Assembly: GCA_938014885.1 (NCBI GenBank)
Contig: CALLQI010000017.1
Location: forward strand, 124,001 to 188,000
DNA length: 64,000 bases
Reading direction: 5' to 3'
Source of the DNA: an uncultured bacterium
Lineage (GTDB): Bacteria > Planctomycetota > UBA8742 > UBA2392
Below the pieces are notes generated by a model that worked only from the letters and a program-made list of their open reading frames with translations, did not search any database and was not told where the DNA came from. Below are positions 42,201 through 48,442 of the stretch, in pieces (position 1 is the first letter of the stretch; every line of letters starts with the position of its first letter). A program made the translations under genes and the position numbers.

Positions 42201-42476
42201 TCAGCCGACTACCAGTGGCGACGCGATGAACACCAGAATAACCAGCGCAACGAACAGGATGCCTGCTCCTGCCAGCAGGTTGATCCAGATCCGTATCCAC
42301 AGCGGTTTCTGCCGGAAGGGCTTGGGTAGCTGCTGGCCGGTCGCCGCCGGCCGTTGCGGCCCTTGGGGCTGGGGGTTTGTTCCCGCCTGGGAAGTGTTGG
42401 GAAGTGAACTCCCCCAGCCCTTGGGTCGCCCGCCCCAAAGCCGCTCCGTAAGCTTGATGTTCGGCTCTGAGGACAT
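42201..42476 (-). CDS. 5' half of a split tandem paralog 5
   Basis: Encodes 91 residues from ATG 42476: a polar, Pro/Gln-rich start (~1-55, with NTSQAGTNPQPQGPQRP) and a span (LLAGAGILFVALVILVFIAS), ending PLVVG at an in-frame TGA. The downstream half continues in the same frame (42201 to 41901), and the join aligns without a gap to paralog 2 (PVFNTSGRNARQAEG against PLVVG-stop-TRDALQAEG). Only the stop codon separates a full-length ~191-residue paralog. The N-terminal extension is longer than in its neighbours. Confidence 0.6.
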   Translation of the reverse strand: MSSEPNIKLTERLWGGRPKGWGSSLPNTSQAGTNPQPQGPQRPAATGQQLPKPFRQKPLWIRIWINLLAGAGILFVALVILVFIASPLVVG

Positions 42477-42607
42477 GGACTAAGCACTCATTTTCGATTG
42501 TCACACTATTGTCATGCTGCGTCACGGCTGTGTCAACACAAATCGCTCCCCCTCTCCCAACTCACACGCACGGGCACCCGTCGCAAAACTTTGTACCCTC
42601 ACGCGCC

Positions 42608-43525
42608 ATGCCCATCTGGCGCAAAGTTGGACGTCGCGACCTCGAACGCTATGCCGGAAAGCTGCTGGTTGAGCTTGCCGACAAAGACCCCTCCGTGCTC
42701 AAACTCGGGGCCACGCGCCGCAACGTCAGCCTGATGTACCTCGACATCTGGGGCTTCACGGAGGTCACCAACTACGCATCCCCTGAGGCCGTGGTGAACC
42801 TGCTGGTCGAGTATTTCGGCCGCATGACCGGCATCATCCGCGCGAACCGTGGCTTCGTGGACAAGTTCTTCGGCGACGCGATCTTCGCGATCTTCGGCGC
42901 GCCGGTTACCGATGAGCTGCACCCGCTGCACGCCTGCAAGGCCGCGCTGACGGCGCTGCGCGAATCTTTGAAGCTGGCCGCTGAGTGGCACATCAAGGGC
43001 TTCGGCCGCGTGCGCCAGAGCATTGGCGTGTTTTCGGGCCCGGCCATCGTGGGCAACATCGGCACCGAAGAACGCGCGATGTACACGGCCGTGGGCGAAG
43101 GCGTCAGCATGGCGGTGCAATTGCAGCAGGCTTCGCGGCTGTACCGCGCGCCGATCATCATCGGCAAAGACACCCAGGCCGTGGTGAAAGAACAGATGCT
43201 CACGCGCGAACTGGACGTGATCAAGCTGCACGGCACCGACCGCACCATGCCGCTGTTTGAGCTGATTGGCGTGAAGTCCGAAGTGCCGGACCACCTGCGC
43301 ATGATGGTCGAAGTGTTCGAGCGCGGCCTGCGCAACTTCCGCGCCCGCGAATGGGACCGCGCCGAAAAGCGCTTCATGGAAGTAGACAAGATCGTCGGCG
43401 ACGACGGCCCGGCGCGCCTGTATCTGCGCCGCACGGCGCTGTACCGCAGGCATCCCCCACCGCCGGAATGGGACATGGTACACGCGCACACCCTGCGGCT
43501 GGGCCGCGCCGAGGGCGACGCATGA
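42608..43525 (+). CDS. Class III nucleotidyl cyclase-like protein, probably degenerate
   Basis: Encodes 305 residues. The cyclase homology domain (~35-215) shows LMYLDIWGFTEVTNYASPEA and GFVDKFFGDAIFAIFGAP, so both metal-binding Asp residues of class III cyclases are kept. In the segment that normally reads GDxVNxAARL, the sequence is GEGVSMAVQL: the transition-state Asn and Arg are Ser and Gln. Cyclase activity is therefore doubtful, and a nucleotide-sensing or scaffold role is as likely. A helical tail (~230-305, with FRAREWDRAEKRFMEVDKI) follows, as in many TPR-like cyclase C-termini. ATG 42608 was chosen; the stop overlaps the EI24 gene (ATGA). Confidence 0.82.
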   Translation: MPIWRKVGRRDLERYAGKLLVELADKDPSVLKLGATRRNVSLMYLDIWGFTEVTNYASPEAVVNLLVEYFGRMTGIIRANRGFVDKFFGDAIFAIFGAPVTDELHPLHACKAALTALRESLKLAAEWHIKGFGRVRQSIGVFSGPAIVGNIGTEERAMYTAVGEGVSMAVQLQQASRLYRAPIIIGKDTQAVVKEQMLTRELDVIKLHGTDRTMPLFELIGVKSEVPDHLRMMVEVFERGLRNFRAREWDRAEKRFMEVDKIVGDDGPARLYLRRTALYRRHPPPPEWDMVHAHTLRLGRAEGDA

Positions 43526-44280
43526 CCGCGCTGCCGCTGCCGCCGGCACCGGCCAAGGGCTTTGCCGGGCTGTTCCAAGGGGTGAGCTTCTTCCTGCGCG
43601 GGTTCAAGCTGGTCATGCCCGGCGGCGGCCTGTTTCGCTACGCGCTGGGGCTGGTTGCGGTCAGCCTGACCTTGCTGGTGGTGATGGCCGTGATCGCGTG
43701 GTTTGTGCTGGATGCGCTGTTGCACGCCTGGCTTGCTGACTGGCTTTCCGGCTGGGGCAGTGTGGCCGTGCGGATCATCCTGATACTTCTCGCGATTGTA
43801 CTGGCGTGGCTGCTGCTTGGCCCGGTGAACGCGCTGCTGGGGCCGATGTTCATGGACCCGCTGTGCCGCCGCGTTCGTGAGCGTTACGGCCACCCGGTGC
43901 CACCCAATGTGTCGACGGCCGAAAGATTCGCCGATTCGGTGGTGCAGGCCGCCAAGAACGCGGCGACATCGCTGCTGATCGACCTGCCCTTGTTCGTGCT
44001 GATGCTGTTCACGGGCGTGGGCGCGCTGGTCGCGGTCCCCGTGCGCGCAGTCAACAATGGCCTGGACCTGATGGAATACCCCCACGCCTATCGCGGCATG
44101 GCCCGGCGCGAGCGATTTGCGTGGTTTCGCGCCAACCTCTGGGGCATTGCGGGGTTGGGGCTGGCGGCGGCCGCATGCTCGCTGGTGCCGGTAGTGAACC
44201 TGCTGGTGACGCCGGCCAGTGTGGCCGGTGCGACGGTGCTGGACCTGAGTGTGGGCAGCGCCCGGCAGGTCGATTCCTGA
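43522..44280 (+). CDS. EI24/CysZ-like membrane protein
   Basis: Encodes 252 residues with four long hydrophobic regions. FAGLFQGVSFFLRGFKLVM at the start and AWLLLGPVNALLGPMFMDPL and LMEYPHAYRGM in the loops match the EI24/CysZ family, whose bacterial members include a sulfate permease (CysZ) but are mostly uncharacterised. No sulfate-assimilation genes are nearby, so a sulfate role is not supported. ATG 43522 overlaps the cyclase-like gene by 4 nt, so the two are translationally coupled; the cyclase-like protein may regulate it. Confidence 0.85.
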   Translation: MTALPLPPAPAKGFAGLFQGVSFFLRGFKLVMPGGGLFRYALGLVAVSLTLLVVMAVIAWFVLDALLHAWLADWLSGWGSVAVRIILILLAIVLAWLLLGPVNALLGPMFMDPLCRRVRERYGHPVPPNVSTAERFADSVVQAAKNAATSLLIDLPLFVLMLFTGVGALVAVPVRAVNNGLDLMEYPHAYRGMARRERFAWFRANLWGIAGLGLAAAACSLVPVVNLLVTPASVAGATVLDLSVGSARQVDS

Positions 44281-44457
44281 ACCGCTGGAAGTGGTTGAAG
44301 ACATTCCGGTTATACACGCCGGAAAGGTGAACCTTTGGCGTAAGGAACCGGTTAGTAAACGACACCTACTTTCGAGGACGAGGCACTGGACGAAGGCAGG
44401 CGTTTGGCGGGTCACGGCCCGTCGTGTTTTCGGTTCATGAGCCGGAAGGATGTTTCG

Positions 44458-45726
44458 ATGTCCCGCAAATCCCGCAAGAAATCCAAGCTGAGCCCCGACT
44501 TCCGCCAGGACCGCCGCGCATGGATGGCCGCCGTAGGCGTCGGCGCAGGCCTGATGGCCGTGGGACCCGCAGCCCCGCTGCTGGCACAGAAGAAGCCTGA
44601 CGCCGCACCCAGCGAAGCCGAACTGCAAAAGGCCTACGAAGCCACCGAAACCGAAGTCAAGAAGGGCAGCACCGACAACCGCCCGGGCATCGCGGGCTGG
44701 CAACAGAAGCAGGGTGTAGGGTTGCAGTGGCCCGCCAAGTATTACCTGCCCTGGCCCGCCGGTGTCGGCCACCAGGTTTACCAAAGCTGGAACGGCAACA
44801 AGATCGGCCCGCCGCGCGCCACTCACATGAAGGCGCAGAATTACTACGCATGGGACTTCCACATCGTGCGCGGCCAGTACATCTGCGCGGCCCGCGACGG
44901 CAAGGTCACCAATGTCGTCGATAACATGCCCGCCGGCAGCGAGAACGACAACGTCATCTACATCGAACACGCCGACGGCGAAGTCAGCGTCTACGCCCAC
45001 AACGGCAGCAACACGGCACTTGTGGCCGTGGGCGACAAAGTGCTCGCGGGCCAGAAGATCTGCCAGGGCAGCAACGAATCCATGCACCTGCACTTCGTGA
45101 TCTGGAAGGGCATGATCGATTATCCCTGCCGCTTCATCGACTTCGCAGCGGACAACGGCGTACCGCAGTACGGCCAGAACCCGGTCAGCGGCAACACCGG
45201 CCCCAACGCCGACCACCTGGCCGAGATTGAAGCCAACTACCAGCGCGGTGAGGCCGCATTTGCCAAGCAGGATTACCTGAACGCGCTGAAGTTCTTCATG
45301 GCAGCCACGGCCACGGAAGTGCGCGTGGAAGCCTACGAGAAGAGCCTTGAGCGTATTGAAGAGTGCCGTCAGTTGATTGACGCCGAAATTGCGGAAGCGA
45401 TCGAAGGCGCCAAGGGCGGTGATTTCGATAGCGCCGACAAGCGCTTCAAGGAGATCAAGAAGAAGTACGGCGACTACGGCAAGGAACGCATCGACGCGGC
45501 GCTTGAGGAGTACCAGAAGGACCCGAAGTTCCGCGATTGGGTCAACAAGCAGCGCAGCGAGCGCCTGTGGCTCGAAGCCCGCAAGGCCGAAAAGTTCGAA
45601 GAGTGGGACAAGGCCGAAAAGACCTACAAGGAACTGCAGAAGATCTACAAGAAGGAAGACCCCGAGTACGCGGAGATCCGCAAGAAGCTGACCCGCATCA
45701 AGACCGCCCGCATCCTGGAAGAGTAG
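44458..45726 (+). CDS. M23 family metallopeptidase, exported, with helical repeat tail
   Basis: Encodes 422 residues. The N-terminus is twin-Arg-like (DRRAWMAAVGVGAGLMAVG...LLAQ), suggesting Tat export, since RR precedes a weakly hydrophobic stretch. The LytM/M23 core (~100-235) has THMKAQNYYAWDFHIVRG, AARDGKVTNVV, VSVYAHNGSN and MHLHFVIW; the zinc ligands are presumably His in THMK, Asp in AWDF and the first His of HLHF. M23 enzymes cut peptidoglycan peptides. Residues ~250-422 are charged helices with TPR-like pacing (YQRGEAAFAKQDYLNALKFF; WDKAEKTYKELQKIYKKE). GGAAGGA precedes ATG 44458. No partner gene is near. Confidence 0.85.
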   Translation: MSRKSRKKSKLSPDFRQDRRAWMAAVGVGAGLMAVGPAAPLLAQKKPDAAPSEAELQKAYEATETEVKKGSTDNRPGIAGWQQKQGVGLQWPAKYYLPWPAGVGHQVYQSWNGNKIGPPRATHMKAQNYYAWDFHIVRGQYICAARDGKVTNVVDNMPAGSENDNVIYIEHADGEVSVYAHNGSNTALVAVGDKVLAGQKICQGSNESMHLHFVIWKGMIDYPCRFIDFAADNGVPQYGQNPVSGNTGPNADHLAEIEANYQRGEAAFAKQDYLNALKFFMAATATEVRVEAYEKSLERIEECRQLIDAEIAEAIEGAKGGDFDSADKRFKEIKKKYGDYGKERIDAALEEYQKDPKFRDWVNKQRSERLWLEARKAEKFEEWDKAEKTYKELQKIYKKEDPEYAEIRKKLTRIKTARILEE

Positions 45727-45751
45727 GCGGGGCGTGGCGGCAAGTGCATTT

Positions 45752-45841
45752 GCCCACGAAGCAACACCAAGAACGGCAACGGCTGTCTCATCTGAGGCAG
45801 CCGTTGCTTTGCTTCGTGGCACTTCGTGTGTCTTCGTGGGC
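45752..45841 (+). repeat. Nested inverted repeat with TTCGTG units
   Basis: Outer arms GCCCACGAAG (45752-45761) and CTTCGTGGGC (45832-45841) flank the terminator hairpin; the right side carries three CTTCGTG units. It could fold as one long stem. Confidence 0.4.
45776..45807 (+). terminator. Terminator after the M23 peptidase gene
   Basis: GCAACGGCTG (45776-45785) pairs with CAGCCGTTGC (45798-45807), followed by TTTGCTTCG; 50 nt past the stop. Confidence 0.65.
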
Positions 45842-45904
45842 GACCGCAGTTGCTTTGCTTCCTGATCGCTTCGCTGCGGGCTGCAAGGCCTGCGCGCCAC
45901 TTGC

Positions 45905-45910
45905 TATCGT
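45905..45910 (+). promoter_or_regulatory. Putative -10 element of the prenyltransferase gene
   Basis: TATCGT ends exactly 6 nt before the GTG at 45917, the same hexamer and spacing as at lipA. No convincing -35 and no Shine-Dalgarno sequence. Confidence 0.35.
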
Positions 45911-45916
45911 GGCCTT

Positions 45917-46918
45917 GTGTCAGCTACCTATTTTCCTTCCGATGAAGTCGTCTCGCGCTTCCGTGGCCGGCGCGCTGTGGTGGCTTACGTACAGCTTGCC
46001 CGGCCTTTCACGCTGCTTGCGCCCGCCCTGGGCATGCTTTCGGGTGGGCTGGTTGCCTGGTACGCCAGCGGACCCAAACTGGTCGGCGGCAACTCGCTGT
46101 TTGCGGTGCTGGTGCTGGGTACCGTTGCGGCGGCTTTGCTGAACGCCGCCAGCAATGCAATCAACCAGATCTTTGACCTCGACATCGACCGCATCAACAA
46201 ACCCGACCGCCCGCTTTGCACGGGCCAGATTTCCCGTGCCGGTGCCTGGGCCTTCGCGGCTGCCGCGGCCACCGTGGCGCTGGCGCTGGCGGCCGTGGTC
46301 AGCACGTTGACGCGGCACTGGGGCACGGTGGTGCTGTTTGCCGCGGCCTCTGTGATGAGTTTTGCATACTCGGCCCCGCCGCTGCGGATGAAGGCGCGAG
46401 GCTGGTGGGCCAACGTCACGGTCGCGATCCCGCGCGGCACGTTGCTCAAGGTTGCGGGCTGGAGCATGTGCCAGAGCGTGCTGTCCGTTGAAGCCTGGTA
46501 CATGGGTCTGATCTTCGGGCTGTTCCTGCTGGGTGCCACCAGCACCAAAGACTTTGCCGACGTGCGCGGCGACGCGGCCTACGGCGTACGTACTCTGCCC
46601 GTCGTGTACGGGCCCGAAAAGGCGGCGCGCATGGTTGTGCCATTCCTGACGCTGCCGTTTGTGCTGATCCCGCTGGGGGGCTGGCTGGGCGTGCTGACGC
46701 CGCCCGATGGCAAGCAGCTTCACCTGTTGCTGCTGGGCGGCATTTCACTGCTGTGGGGCGCGCACGTTTCGCTGCGCATTCTGGCCGATGCGAGCGAACT
46801 TGCAGGGCGCGAGAATCACCCCGCCTGGAGCCACATGTACTACCTGATGCTGTTCCTCCAGATCGGCTTTGTGCTGGCTTACCTGCCGCAGGACTGGGCC
46901 CGCAGCCTGTGGAGTTAG
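45917..46918 (+). CDS. UbiA family prenyltransferase
   Basis: Encodes 333 residues with eight or nine membrane segments. The two Asp-rich substrate motifs are NQIFDLDIDRINKPDRPL (first, near 95) and TSTKDFADVRGDAAYGVRTL (second, near 215), with YSAPPLRMK between, as in UbiA enzymes that bind prenyl diphosphate via Mg2+. Members prenylate aromatic or other acceptors: 4-hydroxybenzoate, menaquinone, heme O, chlorophyll or tocopherol types. The second motif, with DVRGD and GVRTLPV, resembles the chlorophyll/homogentisate and digeranylgeranylglyceryl-phosphate branches, but the acceptor is undetermined. It starts with GTG 45917, probably leaderless. The aminotransferase gene follows after 19 nt. 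Confidence 0.88.
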   Translation: MSATYFPSDEVVSRFRGRRAVVAYVQLARPFTLLAPALGMLSGGLVAWYASGPKLVGGNSLFAVLVLGTVAAALLNAASNAINQIFDLDIDRINKPDRPLCTGQISRAGAWAFAAAAATVALALAAVVSTLTRHWGTVVLFAAASVMSFAYSAPPLRMKARGWWANVTVAIPRGTLLKVAGWSMCQSVLSVEAWYMGLIFGLFLLGATSTKDFADVRGDAAYGVRTLPVVYGPEKAARMVVPFLTLPFVLIPLGGWLGVLTPPDGKQLHLLLLGGISLLWGAHVSLRILADASELAGRENHPAWSHMYYLMLFLQIGFVLAYLPQDWARSLWS

Positions 46919-46937
46919 CCGCAACCCTGAGGCCACT

Positions 46938-48095
46938 ATGACGCGCATCGCGCAACGCATGAACTCGCTGGTGCAATCGGACATCCGCCGCCTCACGATT
47001 GAGTGCGACCGAGTCGGCGGCATCAACCTGGGGCAAGGCATCTGCGACCTGCCAACCCACCCGCTCGTGAAGCAAGGCGCGATTGAGGCCATTGAAAGCG
47101 GCAAGGCGATCTACACCCACGCGCGCGGTTTGATTGAGTTGCGGCAGGCGATCAGCCGCAAGCTCGACAGTTTCAACGGGCTGCGTTACGACCCCGAAAC
47201 GGAACTGTGCGTCACCGTGGGCAGCAGTGGCGCGTTTGCCAGCGCGGTGTTTGCCACGCTGAACCCGGGCGATGAAGTCATCCTGCTTGAGCCCTTCTAC
47301 GGTTATCACCTCAACACGCTGCTGCTGGCCGGCATCACGCCGAAGTACGCTCGCATCAACCTGGAAACCCAGGCCCTTGACCGGTCAAGTGTTGAGGCCG
47401 CGCTGTCGCCGCGCACCCGCGCGATTGTGGTATGCACACCCAGCAACCCGGGCGGCATGGTCGTTGGCGGCGCCGACGTCGCGTGGCTTGCGTCGCTGGC
47501 CCAATGCCGCGACCTGCTGGTCTTCAGCGATGAGATCTACGAGTACATCACCTACGACGGCCGCAAGCACAGCAGTTTGGCCGCACAGCCCGGGCTGAAA
47601 GAGCGCACGCTGCTGCTGGGCGGCTACAGCAAGACGTTCAGCATCACCGGCTGGCGCATCGGTTATCTGGCGGGCCCGGCTGACATCATGGAAAAGGCTG
47701 TGGTCGCCAGCGACCTGCTGTACATTTGCGCGCCGCACCCGTTGCAGCGCGGCGTGCTGAAGGGCCTGAACGCGGGGCCCGAGTACTATGAAGGCATCCG
47801 CCGCGAATACGAGGTCGGCCGCAGCATGATCTGCGACGCGCTGGAGGCCGGCGGCTTCAAGCCCTATCGCCCCCACGGCAGCTATTACGTGATGGCCGAC
47901 TATACCGCCCACGGCTGGGGCGACGACAAGATCGCATCGGCCGAGTTGCTCAAGCGCGCCAAAATTGCCGCCATCCCCGGCAGCGCGTTTTACGAGCCCG
48001 GCAGCGGTCGAGGCCGCAACCTGCTGCGCTTCTGTTACGCAAAAGAACACCCGGTACTGGCCGAAGCCTGCAAACGGCTGGCGGAACTGAGGTAG
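46938..48095 (+). CDS. PLP-dependent class I/II aminotransferase
   Basis: Encodes 385 residues, fold type I. Features in order are GGINLGQGICDLP near 28, YTHARGLIELRQAI, TVGSSGAFASAVFATLNPGDEVIL (PLP phosphate cup region, in parts), CTPSNPGGMVV, the PLP-contacting Asp in LVFSDEIYEY and the Schiff-base Lys in LGGYSKTFSITGWRIGYL. The C-terminal Arg of RNLLRFCYA binds the substrate carboxylate. This resembles aspartate/alanine aminotransferases and kynurenine aminotransferases; the exact substrate is unknown. ATG 46938 begins 19 nt after the prenyltransferase gene, and the DUF1294 gene follows after 3 nt, so these form one operon. Confidence 0.9.
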   Translation: MTRIAQRMNSLVQSDIRRLTIECDRVGGINLGQGICDLPTHPLVKQGAIEAIESGKAIYTHARGLIELRQAISRKLDSFNGLRYDPETELCVTVGSSGAFASAVFATLNPGDEVILLEPFYGYHLNTLLLAGITPKYARINLETQALDRSSVEAALSPRTRAIVVCTPSNPGGMVVGGADVAWLASLAQCRDLLVFSDEIYEYITYDGRKHSSLAAQPGLKERTLLLGGYSKTFSITGWRIGYLAGPADIMEKAVVASDLLYICAPHPLQRGVLKGLNAGPEYYEGIRREYEVGRSMICDALEAGGFKPYRPHGSYYVMADYTAHGWGDDKIASAELLKRAKIAAIPGSAFYEPGSGRGRNLLRFCYAKEHPVLAEACKRLAELR

Positions 48096-48098
48096 CCC

Positions 48099-48413
48099 AT
48101 GGAGCTGCCGATCGGCTGGATCGCGCTGCCGGCGCTGGCCTTCAACCTGCTGGCCTTTGCGGCGCAGGGCTTGGACAAGCGCAAGGCTCGGCGCGGTGCT
48201 TCGCGCACGCCGGAACTCACGCTGCTGTTGCTGGGTCTGCCTCTGGCTTCGCCCGGAATGCTGCTTGGGATGAGGGTTTTCCGGCACAAGACTTCCAAGA
48301 AATCCTTTCAGCTGAAGGCGATTCTGGTGGTCTGTGCGAATCTGCTAATGCTGGCGCTGCTGGGCTGGTTGGCGATGCAAGGCCACATCCGGCTGCAACT
48401 TACGCTTTACTAA
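48099..48413 (+). CDS. DUF1294 small membrane protein
   Basis: Encodes 104 residues. It has the DUF1294 pattern: a membrane span, AQGLDKRKARRGASRTPE, a second span (LTLLLLGLPLASPGMLLG), MRVFRHKTSKKSF and a final span. The family is widespread and uncharacterised; in some proteins it follows a cold-shock domain, which is absent here. It starts 3 nt after the aminotransferase stop, so the two are probably translated from one message. The role is unknown. Confidence 0.85.
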   Translation: MELPIGWIALPALAFNLLAFAAQGLDKRKARRGASRTPELTLLLLGLPLASPGMLLGMRVFRHKTSKKSFQLKAILVVCANLLMLALLGWLAMQGHIRLQLTLY

Positions 48414-48442
48414 GCGGGCTGAATGGCGGACAATCGTTGCAG

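Noticed and set aside
42772..45900. 1042-codon open frame on the minus strand
   Set aside because: It lies antisense to three well-supported plus-strand genes (cyclase-like, EI24, M23). Its composition (His/Arg/Ala/Val-rich, no motifs) is typical of antisense frames kept open by high GC3.
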